A DNA stretch of 7,317 nucleotides, from positions 1 to 7,317 of the forward strand of contig VAYF01000030.1 of NCBI GenBank assembly GCA_005883885.1, given 5' to 3'. Both the position numbers and the translations under genes were made by a program. Position 1 is the stretch's first letter. Every line of letters begins with the position of its first letter. Origin of the DNA: Actinomycetota bacterium. Its GTDB lineage: Bacteria; Actinomycetota; UBA4738; HRBIN12. Below the pieces are notes generated by a model. It had not been told where the DNA came from, made no database searches, and saw nothing but the letters and a program-made list of their open reading frames with translations. Of this stretch, positions 1-6,017 are shown in pieces.

Positions 1-322
1 AGGCGGTTCAGCCCGAGCGCCGGATCGGAGTAGTAGACGTAGATCCACGGCTGCTGGGGAAACCCGGGATCCACGGCGACGCCGAGGAGCCCCGTCTCCG
101 AGGATGCGTCGCCGTCGAGGTGCGCGAACGGCTGCGGGAGCACGGTGCCGTCGGCGGTCGCGACGCGGACGTCCCCGGTCGCCTGCTCGTCGAAGAAGAG
201 CCGCGTGCCGTCGGGCGTCCACGCCATGCTTACGGATTGCTCGGCGCGGAGGAAGCGCGTCGGGATCCCGGCGCCCCGTGCGCCGGTGCCCCGGCGAACA
301 GCAGCAGCAACGTCGCCGACAC
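1..322 (-). CDS. Secreted PQQ-type glucose/sorbosone dehydrogenase, N-terminal part, with apparent frameshift
   Basis: Gene cut by the left window edge; only the N-terminal part is visible. The frame read from about 290 down to 1 gives a typical first beta-propeller blade of the glucose/sorbosone dehydrogenase family (GSDH), with the stretches MAWTPDGTRLFFDEQ, TGDVRV, LPQPFAHLD, GLLGVAVDPGF and IYVYYSDP. Family members oxidise sugars or similar alcohols with PQQ and act outside the membrane. This frame has no ATG, GTG or TTG upstream of the ATG at 229-227, which would cut into the first blade. In the neighbouring frame a GTG at 322-320 opens a signal-peptide-like stretch (MSATLLLLFAGAPAHGAPG) that ends at a TAA at 232-230. 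One extra base near 265-285 would join the two into ...AHGAPG-IPTRFLRAEQ..., so I infer a 1-base deletion, real or sequencing error. The gene begins just after the metB-like stop at 350-348 and is probably the last visible member of the operon. The family call is fairly secure; the start is not. Confidence 0.7.
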
Positions 323-347
323 GACGGCCGCGGATCGACGCGTCGCG

Positions 348-1355
348 TCAGCCGAGCGCGCGACGGAGATCCTCGATCAGATCGTCGGGATGCTCCACGC
401 CGACCGAGAGCCTGATCAGCTCGGGCGGCACCTCGATCGGCGACCCCGCGACGCTCGCGTGCGTCATCGGTCCGGGGACCTCGATCAACGACTCCACCCC
501 GCCGAGCGACTCCGCCAGGAAGAACAGCTCGGTGCGCCGGGCTACCTCGAGCGCTTCACTCCCGGAGCCCACCGTGAACGAGACGATGCCGCCGAACCCC
601 GTCATCTGTCGCGCGGCCACGTCGTGCCCGGGATGGCTCGGAAGCCCCGGATAGTACACCTGGTTGACTTTCGGATGGGACGCGAGGAACGTGGCGATGG
701 CGCCCGCCGACGACGCGTGCCGCTCCATCCGCATCGCGAGCGTCTTGAGCCCGCGGAGCGCGAGGTAGCTATCCATCGGACCCGGGACCGCGCCGACCGC
801 GTTCAGCAGGAACCCGACCGGATCGAGCAGCTCGGGTGGCACCTCGAGCGGCGATCCCGCGACGCTCGCGTGCGTCATCGGTCCGGGGACCTCGATCAGC
901 GACTCGACCCCGCCGAGCGACTCCGCGAGGAAGAACAGCTCGGTGCGCCCGGCGACCTCGAGCGCTTCGCTGGCCGAGCCCACCGTGAACGAGACGATGC
1001 CGCCGAACCCCGTCATCTGTCGTGCGGCCACGTCGTGCCCAGGATGGCTTGGAAGCCCAGGATAGTACACCTGGTTGACCTTCGGATGGGACGCGAGGAA
1101 CGTGGCGATCGCGCCCGCCGACGACGCGTGCCGCTCCATCCGCATCGCGAAACAGCGCTCGCCGCCCTCGAGGGCGGCGAGCGCTGCTTCGAAGGCCGCA
1201 CGCGTCGGGTTCCCGCCGCGCGCGTAGTCCCACACCTTCGGCTTGCCGACCTCGTCCTGCGCGTACGTCGCGGTCTGATAGATCGGGACGTTGACCGCGC
1301 CGTACACCGGCTCGGGATCCTGGCCCGCGTGGACCGCGGCTGTCTCGAACCTCAT
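348..1355 (-). CDS. metB: Rearranged cystathionine gamma-synthase/lyase homologue: catalytic core missing, C-terminal half duplicated
   Basis: Open frame of 335 residues from the PLP-dependent Cys/Met metabolism family (cystathionine gamma-synthase or lyase). Residues 1-70 are a normal N-terminus with YARGGNPTR at 44-52, the family's YSRxxNPT phosphate-binding motif. The family normally continues into the FASGMAA region and the PLP lysine of the STKY-type motif, then to about 380 residues. Here the protein jumps after GGERCFA straight into the C-terminal domain (MRMERHASSAG..., 71-176). It then goes back to LDPVGFLLNAVGAVPG..., which lies just after the lysine in intact relatives (177-207), and repeats the C-terminal domain (208-313) before a normal end (314-335). 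About 170-180 core residues, including the PLP lysine, are absent, so transsulfuration activity is not expected. The ATG overlaps the previous stop (ATGA), with GGAG five bases upstream. Synthase and lyase cannot be separated from what remains. Whether this is a true pseudogene, a recombinant or an assembly chimera is open. Confidence 0.85.
   Translation of the reverse strand: MRFETAAVHAGQDPEPVYGAVNVPIYQTATYAQDEVGKPKVWDYARGGNPTRAAFEAALAALEGGERCFAMRMERHASSAGAIATFLASHPKVNQVYYPGLPSHPGHDVAARQMTGFGGIVSFTVGSASEALEVAGRTELFFLAESLGGVESLIEVPGPMTHASVAGSPLEVPPELLDPVGFLLNAVGAVPGPMDSYLALRGLKTLAMRMERHASSAGAIATFLASHPKVNQVYYPGLPSHPGHDVAARQMTGFGGIVSFTVGSGSEALEVARRTELFFLAESLGGVESLIEVPGPMTHASVAGSPIEVPPELIRLSVGVEHPDDLIEDLRRALG
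417..739. repeat. Imperfect direct repeat inside metB-like gene, copy 1
   Basis: 323-bp unit encoding the last C-terminal domain of the metB-like protein (residues about 208-314). It aligns without gaps to 828-1150 with 18 mismatches by my hand count (about 94% identity). The period is 411 bases, exactly 137 codons. On its left the gene continues to its natural C-terminus; on its right it continues into 740-827, the normal upstream neighbour in the family (PGPMDSYLALRGLKTL). This copy therefore sits in its natural context on both sides. Confidence 0.95.
828..1150. repeat. Imperfect direct repeat inside metB-like gene, copy 2
   Basis: Second 323-bp unit, encoding residues about 71-177 of the same protein. 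Only three of the 18 differences from copy 1 change the protein (G/A, R/G and I/L); the rest are synonymous. This copy is misplaced at both ends. At 1150/1151 it is joined to the N-terminal GGERCF coding sequence in place of the catalytic core. At 827/828 it is joined to LDPVGFLLNAVG in place of the natural C-terminus. Both joins keep the reading frame. Confidence 0.95.
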
Positions 1356-2200
1356 CGCATCTCCGGTGGGATCACCCATCCGCGTCTCCTCAGCTCCTCG
1401 ATCGCGAGCACGCCGGTGCGGGCGCTCGCCCATAGCCGCGACTTGCGCTTGGCGTCGTGCCCCAGCGCGAACTCGGTCCGCGTGAGCTCGTGGCACGCGG
1501 GGTCGCCACACGCGCACTCGCGGAACAGTGGCAGCGTGGCCTCGTCGTGCGCCTCGGCCGGCGCCGGGCGGAAGGGCCGTGCGGGGAGCGATGCGGCGGG
1601 GAGCACGATCACCCCTTCCTTCGGGTCGCCGGGCGCGAACCGCTTCCCTTCGAGCGCGAGCAAGCCGGTCAGCGCGCAGAGTGCGGCGTCGACGCGGTCG
1701 GCGGTCGTGAGCTCCGCGGTCGGGACGCCCTGGGACGCCAGGATCCGCTCGCGCCATGGCTTCTTCTTCGCGCCCCTCGGCGGCAGGCACCCCGCGAGGA
1801 CCGCGGCGCTGCCGTGCGGGAAGACCTCCATCGCGGTGCCCCGTGGGGCTCCCGCGCGGTAGCGCGGGTAGCCCCGCGCGGCCACCACCGCGAAGACCTC
1901 GAAGCCGACCTCCATCCAAGCGTAGAACGGGTGGCCCGAGCCCGCTCGCGCCGAGGGGGTATTGAAGGCGTGGATGTTGCACTGCGCGAGCAGCCGCTCG
2001 GTCAGGCGCGACGATCCGTTCGGAGCCCACGCAGGCGGCGCGTCGATCGCGATCACGTCGGGTTGGAGCTCGCCGATCAGGAGCCCGAGACGGTCGATCC
2101 CCACCTTCGAGACGACCCGTACCGGTGCGCGCGCGTCGTTCAGCAGGACCAGGTCCATCCCCTTGCGCGGCGCGCCGACGTCGATCCCGAGCGCGCGCAC
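1352..2200 (-). CDS. DUF429 family protein (predicted RNase H-fold nuclease) with Cys/His-rich C-terminus
   Basis: 282-residue protein matching the DUF429 pattern, a family predicted by others to have an RNase H-like nuclease fold but without an established cellular role. Visible marks are GIDVG at 5-9 (D7), IDAP at 52-55 (D53), RLTER at 65-69, MEVFPHG at 124-130 and ADRVDAALCA at 167-176. The acidic residues D7, D53, D168 and D171 are the likely metal ligands. After about residue 215 comes an extension with CACGDPACH (C229, C231, C236, H237) followed by FALGHDAKRKS at 244-254; this could bind a metal ion. The start is a GTG whose G is also the last base of the cbs stop (TAGTG), and the gene ends in an ATGA overlap with metB, so it is embedded in a transsulfuration operon. 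Nothing in the sequence explains that association. Family call is good; function is unknown. Confidence 0.8.
   Translation of the reverse strand: MRALGIDVGAPRKGMDLVLLNDARAPVRVVSKVGIDRLGLLIGELQPDVIAIDAPPAWAPNGSSRLTERLLAQCNIHAFNTPSARAGSGHPFYAWMEVGFEVFAVVAARGYPRYRAGAPRGTAMEVFPHGSAAVLAGCLPPRGAKKKPWRERILASQGVPTAELTTADRVDAALCALTGLLALEGKRFAPGDPKEGVIVLPAASLPARPFRPAPAEAHDEATLPLFRECACGDPACHELTRTEFALGHDAKRKSRLWASARTGVLAIEELRRRGWVIPPEMR
1361..1364 (-). promoter_or_regulatory. Shine-Dalgarno site for the metB-like gene
   Basis: GGAG on the minus strand, five bases upstream of the ATG at 1355-1353. It lies inside the last codons of the DUF429 gene and supports the ATGA overlap as the true start. Confidence 0.6.
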
Positions 2201-3579
2201 TACCTCGAGGGAGCCTGCCGCCGGTGCGCCAGGAAGTCCAAGAGGTCGCTCCTGGTGAGGACGCCCACGACCTGTCCGGCTTTGGCAACGAGCACGGCCG
2301 GCGCCCGCTCGAGCTCCTCGAACGCATCATCGACCGCCGCGTCCCATTCGACGACGGGGATCGGCGGCGCCATCACCGAGGCGACGTCCGCCTGCAGCGC
2401 ATCCGGATCGCGGAACACGCGCTCGAGCAGCTCGCGGTCGCGGATCGACCCGACGAACTGCGCGACGTCGGTCGATGTCTCGCGGACGACCGGCGCCTGC
2501 GAGATGCTGTGCGTCTGCAACACGTCGACGGCCTGGCGCACCTTGTCGTGCGCGAGGACGGTGATCACAGCCGGCAGCTCGTCGCCCTTGGCGCTCAGCA
2601 CCTGCTCGACCCGGATCACCTCCGGCCCCTCGAGGAAGCCGTACTGACGCATCCACGAGTCGGAGAAGAGCTTCGAGAGGTACTGCCTGCCGGTATCCGG
2701 GAGCAGCACGACGATCGTCGCATCCTCGTCGTGCTCGCGAGCGATAGTGAGCGCCGCGGAGACCGCGGAGCCGCCCGAGCCGCCGATCAGGATCCCCTCC
2801 TGACGGGTCACGGCGCGCGCGGTGAGGAAGGCCTCACGGTCGGGGACGCGCACCCACCGGTCGACGAGCGCGGGGTCGAAGGTGTTGGGCCAGAAGTCCT
2901 CTCCTATGCCCTCCGTGAGGTATGGACGGGGGGTGTCGCCGGTGTAGACGGAGCCTTCGGTGTCGGCGCCCACGATCGTGATCGACGGCTTCATCCGTTT
3001 GAGGTACCGCGCGACGCCGGTGATCGTCCCGCCGGTCCCGACCCCGGCGACGAAGACGTCGATCGCCCCATCGGTCTGTCGCCATATCTCCGGACCGGTC
3101 GTCTCCTCGTGCGTCTGCGGGTTGACGGGGTTGAAGTACTGGTTCGGCTGGAACGCGCCCGGGATCTCCGAGGCCAGCCGGTCGGCCACCGAGTAGTAGG
3201 ACTCGGGTGATTCGCGCGCCACCGCCGTCGGGCAGATCACGACCTCGGCCCCGTACGCGCGCAGGAGCGCGATCTTCTCCTGGCTCATCTTGTCCGGCAT
3301 CACGAAGATGCAGTCGTACCCCTTGACCGCCGCCGCGATCGCCAAGCCGTGGCCCGTGTTCCCCGACGTCGGCTCGACGATCGTGCCGCCCGGACGCAGC
3401 TTCCCTTCGCGCTCGGCCGCTTCGATCATCCGGATCCCGATCCGGTCCTTCACCGACCCGCCGGGGTTGAGCATCTCGAGCTTGGCGACCACCGTGGGGC
3501 GCAGGCCCCGCGTCACCGCGCGGAGGCGGACGAGCGGGGTGTCGCCCATCGCATCGAGGAACGAATCGAGGACCTGCAT
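2200..3579 (-). CDS. cbs: Cystathionine beta-synthase with C-terminal CBS-domain pair
   Basis: Complete 459-residue enzyme expected to condense homocysteine with serine (or an activated serine) to cystathionine, the first step of reverse transsulfuration, in the cytoplasm. The fold-type II PLP domain occupies about 1-315: GDTPLVRL at 12-19, PLP lysine K44 in GGSVKDRIG, TSGNTG at 71-76 for substrate binding, GVGTGGT at 179-185 for the PLP phosphate, EGIGEDF at 223-229, and GGSGGSA at 266-272. Two CBS domains follow at roughly 335-390 and 400-455; such pairs often bind adenosyl ligands and regulate activity. The N-terminus lacks the haem-binding extension of animal CBS. The long CBS-pair form and YLTEGIGEDF favour CBS over cysteine synthase. 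It is first in the minus-strand operon; the next gene starts on its stop codon. The ATG at 3579-3577 directly precedes conserved sequence, and only a weak purine run lies about 12 bases upstream. Confidence 0.93.
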   Translation of the reverse strand: MQVLDSFLDAMGDTPLVRLRAVTRGLRPTVVAKLEMLNPGGSVKDRIGIRMIEAAEREGKLRPGGTIVEPTSGNTGHGLAIAAAVKGYDCIFVMPDKMSQEKIALLRAYGAEVVICPTAVARESPESYYSVADRLASEIPGAFQPNQYFNPVNPQTHEETTGPEIWRQTDGAIDVFVAGVGTGGTITGVARYLKRMKPSITIVGADTEGSVYTGDTPRPYLTEGIGEDFWPNTFDPALVDRWVRVPDREAFLTARAVTRQEGILIGGSGGSAVSAALTIAREHDEDATIVVLLPDTGRQYLSKLFSDSWMRQYGFLEGPEVIRVEQVLSAKGDELPAVITVLAHDKVRQAVDVLQTHSISQAPVVRETSTDVAQFVGSIRDRELLERVFRDPDALQADVASVMAPPIPVVEWDAAVDDAFEELERAPAVLVAKAGQVVGVLTRSDLLDFLAHRRQAPSR

Positions 3580-3661
3580 CGTCGAGGGGCCCCTTCACGT
3601 GTTGCGAGGCACCCATCGTCCCACGACACCGGCGCTGCCGTCCTTGCCGGCGCTTGCGCGA

Positions 3662-3676
3662 CCCCTCCAGGTGGGG
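3662..3676. promoter_or_regulatory. Dyad-symmetric site in the divergent cbs / REC-GGDEF region
   Basis: CCCCTCCAGGTGGGG reads as CCCC-T-CC-A-GG-T-GGGG, symmetric around base 3669 with one T/T mismatch in each arm pair. It lies in the 158-base divergent gap (3580-3737) beside TANNNT-like boxes on both strands (TAAGCT at 3681-3686 plus; TACCGT at 3682-3677 minus). It could be an operator for one or both genes; no matching -35 boxes at ideal spacing were seen. Confidence 0.3.
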
Positions 3677-3737
3677 ACGGTAAGCTGCCGATGCGTCGGT
3701 GGGGCGTGCGCCGATCCGAAGGGGAGCTGCCGAAGAT

Positions 3738-4709
3738 GTGCGAGTCGACGTGAGCGAGGTTGAGCGCGGACCGGACCCGGGCGGGGAGAAGCTGCTCGTG
3801 GTCGACGACGATCCGTTCATCGCCCGGCTCCTCGAGATCGAACTGGCCGCGGCCGGTTACCAGGTCCGTGTCGCGAACGACGGGGAGCAGGCGATCCAGC
3901 TGGTCCAGCAGGACGCGCCGGACCTCGTGATCACCGACGTGATGATGCCCCACGTCGACGGGTTCGAGCTGACGCGCCTCCTCCGCCAGGACCCTCGCAC
4001 CGCGGCGATCTCCGTGATCATCCTCACCGCCCGGGGACTCTCTGCGGACAAGCTCGAGGGGTTCGCGATCGGCGCCGACGACTACATCGTCAAGCCCTTC
4101 GACACCCCGGAGCTCCTCGCGAGGGTGCGCGGCGTCCTGCGCCGCTCGAAGGAGATGAAGGACGAGTCCCCACTGACCGGACTGCCGGGGAACGTCCGGA
4201 TCCAGGAGGAGATCGAAGGTCGCGTCTCCTCGGGGAACGAGTTCGCGTTGCTCTACGCCGACCTCGATCAGTTCAAGGCGTTCAACGACCACTACGGGTT
4301 CGCGCGCGGGGACCAGGTGATCCAGGAGCTCGCGCGATCGATGGAGGACGTGCTCGAGGAGCTCGTTCCCGGGGACGCCTTCGTCGGGCACCTCGGGGGA
4401 GACGACTTCGTGCTCGTCGTGCCGCCGTCGGCCGCTGCGCTCGTGGCCGACACGATCGTCCAGCGCTTCGACGACCGCTCGCCCGAGTACTACGACGAGG
4501 CGGACCGCGAGCGCGGGTGGATCGAGGTGCTCAACCGGCGCGGCGAGCAGCAACGGTTCCCGCCGCTCACGATCTCGATCGGCATCGCCAGCACGCAGCG
4601 ACGCCGTTTCGCGCATTTCGCCGAGGTCGTCGCGGTCGCGACGGAGATGAAGAACTTCACGAAGTCCACGCCGGGGTCGTCCTGGGCGATCGATCGCCGG
4701 ACGACCTGA
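3738..4709 (+). CDS. Response regulator with GGDEF domain (candidate diguanylate cyclase, GGDDF variant)
   Basis: 323-residue cytoplasmic two-domain protein. The REC domain spans about 17-137: acidic pocket VVDDDP at 21-26, phospho-acceptor D67 in ITDVMMP, T97 and K119 in VKPFD. The GGDEF domain begins with DESPLTGLPGN at 142-152, continues with ADLDQFKAFND at 174-184 (metal-binding D175) and FARGDQ, and reaches the signature GGDDF at 220-224, where the usual catalytic Glu is Asp. An insert of roughly 30 residues (RSPEYYDEADRERGW...) precedes TISIGIA. The inhibitory RxxD site before GGDDF is absent. If active it would make c-di-GMP from two GTP under phosphorylation control; the Asp substitution leaves catalysis uncertain. 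Starts at 3699 (GTG), 3738 (GTG) and 3750 (GTG) are all possible; AAGGGGAG at 3719-3726 best serves 3738, though at 11 bases. It converges with the REC-EAL gene, eight bases between stops. Confidence 0.88.
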   Translation: MRVDVSEVERGPDPGGEKLLVVDDDPFIARLLEIELAAAGYQVRVANDGEQAIQLVQQDAPDLVITDVMMPHVDGFELTRLLRQDPRTAAISVIILTARGLSADKLEGFAIGADDYIVKPFDTPELLARVRGVLRRSKEMKDESPLTGLPGNVRIQEEIEGRVSSGNEFALLYADLDQFKAFNDHYGFARGDQVIQELARSMEDVLEELVPGDAFVGHLGGDDFVLVVPPSAAALVADTIVQRFDDRSPEYYDEADRERGWIEVLNRRGEQQRFPPLTISIGIASTQRRRFAHFAEVVAVATEMKNFTKSTPGSSWAIDRRTT

Positions 4710-4717
4710 GCCGAAGG

Positions 4718-5890
4718 TCAGGTGCCGGGCAGCGTTCCCGGCTGCGCGAGGAAGTAGCCCTGTCCGTACCGGACGCCGAGCTCGAGGAGCGTCTGCAGCT
4801 CGGCGTCGGTCTCGATCCCCTCGGCGACGATCGTCATGTCCATCTCCTGCGCGAAGGAGATCAGGGCCCGAGCGAGCGCCCGCTTGCCGCGGTCTCCGTC
4901 GATCGAGCGGGTGAGCGAGATGTCGACCTTCACGATGTCGGGCGCGATCTGCAGCGTGTGGCGCAAGCTCGCGTACCCGGCGCCGGCATCGTCGATCGCG
5001 ATCCGTACGCCGAGCGCGCGGAGCGGCGCCAGCCACCGCGCGAGCTCGTCGTAGTCGTCGACCGCCTCGTGCTCGGTGATCTCGACGACCATCCGCTGGG
5101 CGACCGGCTCCAGGATCGGCGCGAGGTCGGGGGAGCGGGCGGCCCGGTGCGAGCAGTTGACGGAGAGATAGGAGCGAGGTGGGAGCCTGGGGAGGCCGAG
5201 CGCCGCTTGCCGGATCGTCGAGAGCTCGAGCTGGACCCCGAGGTCGAGCGCGCGAGCTTCGGCGAACCATTCGTCGGGCCGGCGCATCGGGAACGACCGG
5301 AACCGCGCGAGGGCCTCGACCCCGATCACATCGTGGTCCTCGAGGTTGACGATCGGCTGGAACGCCATGGACATCCCCTCGCCCGCGACGAACCGCAGGA
5401 TCTCGTCTCGGCGCGCCTCGAGCTGTTCTTGTTCGATCTCCTCGCGACGGAGCTGGGATGAGAGCTCATGCACGATGCCCCCGACGACCTCGTCCGAGAG
5501 GCTCGTTCCGCCCTGCGCGACGCGGCGGATCGATCCGACGATGTCCTCGGCCGCGGTTCCCTTGACGAGGTAGCCGACGCACCCGGCGCGGAGCATCTCG
5601 AGCACCGTCGGACGGTCCTCGAACGCGGAGAGCGCGATCACGCGGGTCCCGGGAGACAGCCGCTGGATCTCCCGTGCGGCTCGGGGGCCGCCGCCCGCGG
5701 GCATCTTGACGTCGAGCAACGCGACGTCGGGCTGTTCCCGCTGGGCGAGGGCGATCGCCTCGTCCGCGTCGGCCGCCGCTCCCACGAAGAAGATCCGGTC
5801 CTCTTGCGCGAGGAGCTCCGCGAGGGCCCCCCGCAGGGCAGGCTCGTCATCGGCCACCAAGACGCGGATGCGTTGGGGCGGTCGGGACAT
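4718..5890 (-). CDS. Response regulator with EAL domain (c-di-GMP phosphodiesterase)
   Basis: 390-residue protein predicted to hydrolyse c-di-GMP to pGpG in the cytoplasm. The REC domain at about 7-125 has ADDEP at 13-17, phospho-acceptor D60 in LLDVKMP, S88 in LSAFED and K110 in VKG, and resembles NarL-type receivers. A charged, probably helical linker at about 140-165 (RREEIEQEQLEARRDEI) connects to the EAL domain from FQPIV at 177-181. The usual catalytic set is present: E192 of EAL, N244 in VNCS, E269 in EITE, D299-D300 in IDDAGAGYAS, K320 in VKVD, E356 in AEGIET and Q376 in QGYFLAQP, so activity is likely. ATG at 5890-5888 is preferred since REC begins soon after; an in-frame GTG at 5920-5918 would add ten residues and would be nearly leaderless from the promoter proposed at 5930-5958. 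No kinase gene is adjacent. It is the apparent opponent of the convergent REC-GGDEF protein. Confidence 0.92.
   Translation of the reverse strand: MSRPPQRIRVLVADDEPALRGALAELLAQEDRIFFVGAAADADEAIALAQREQPDVALLDVKMPAGGGPRAAREIQRLSPGTRVIALSAFEDRPTVLEMLRAGCVGYLVKGTAAEDIVGSIRRVAQGGTSLSDEVVGGIVHELSSQLRREEIEQEQLEARRDEILRFVAGEGMSMAFQPIVNLEDHDVIGVEALARFRSFPMRRPDEWFAEARALDLGVQLELSTIRQAALGLPRLPPRSYLSVNCSHRAARSPDLAPILEPVAQRMVVEITEHEAVDDYDELARWLAPLRALGVRIAIDDAGAGYASLRHTLQIAPDIVKVDISLTRSIDGDRGKRALARALISFAQEMDMTIVAEGIETDAELQTLLELGVRYGQGYFLAQPGTLPGT
4724..4742 (+). terminator. Possible hairpin after the REC-GGDEF gene
   Basis: GCCGGG (4724-4729) pairs with CCCGGC (4737-4742) around a 7-base loop, 15 bases after the plus-strand stop. 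A weaker 5-bp stem (GACCT 4703-4707 with AGGTC 4715-4719) spans the stop itself. No U-tract follows, and the stronger hairpin lies in the last codons of the convergent gene, so it may only be GC-rich coding sequence. Confidence 0.25.
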
Positions 5891-5929
5891 GGCGGTTGCA
5901 GCGAGGGGGAAGCTCCGCACGACCTGCGA

Positions 5930-5958
5930 ACCGTACCGACCGGGGATGCCCCATGCAA
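5930..5958 (-). promoter_or_regulatory. Candidate promoter of the REC-EAL gene
   Basis: On the minus strand TTGCAT (5958-5953) and TACGGT (5935-5930) are separated by 17 bases, close to the vegetative sigma pattern. Initiation near 5923 would give a leader of about 33 bases to the ATG at 5890, or a nearly leaderless mRNA from the GTG at 5920. The -35 lies within an inverted repeat (5951-5974). Confidence 0.4.
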
Positions 5959-5974
5959 TCGCCCTCAGGCATGG
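5951..5974. promoter_or_regulatory. Inverted repeat overlapping the REC-EAL -35 box
   Basis: CCATGC (5951-5956) and GCATGG (5969-5974) are perfect inverted 6-mers around 12 bases. They sit in the 127-base gap between the REC-EAL start and the GNAT stop and cover the proposed -35, a position where a repressor could act. It could also be a chance match. Confidence 0.25.
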
Positions 5975-6017
5975 ACTCCGTATCCCCCGTCTGTCCCACC
6001 GGGCTTGGTGCCGCTGC

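Noticed and set aside
417..1150. Direct repeat considered as mobile element, CRISPR-like array or IS duplication
   Set aside because: Only two copies, both coding for the same protein domain, with no spacer pattern, terminal inverted repeats, transposase or target-site duplication.
120..1862. Long plus-strand open frame of 580 codons across the metB-like and DUF429 genes
   Set aside because: It is antisense to recognisable minus-strand domains. Its Arg/Asp/His-rich composition is typical of high-GC shadow frames, and its internal repeat simply mirrors the metB duplication.
2125..3210. Plus-strand open frame of 361 codons
   Set aside because: Antisense to the well-conserved cbs gene, with no recognisable motif and low-complexity charged composition.
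2200..3579. Cysteine synthase (cysK/cysM) as identity of the PLP enzyme
   Set aside because: Length of 459 residues, the CBS-domain pair and the YLTEGIGEDF region fit cystathionine beta-synthase better.
3629..3657. Short direct repeat CCGGCGCTGC / CCGGCGCTTGC with 18-base period upstream of cbs
   Set aside because: Very short and GC-rich; expected by chance at this composition, with no link to a promoter box.
3513..5270. Minus-strand open frame of 585 codons
   Set aside because: It spans the plus-strand REC-GGDEF gene and overlaps cbs and REC-EAL out of frame; no domain is recognisable.
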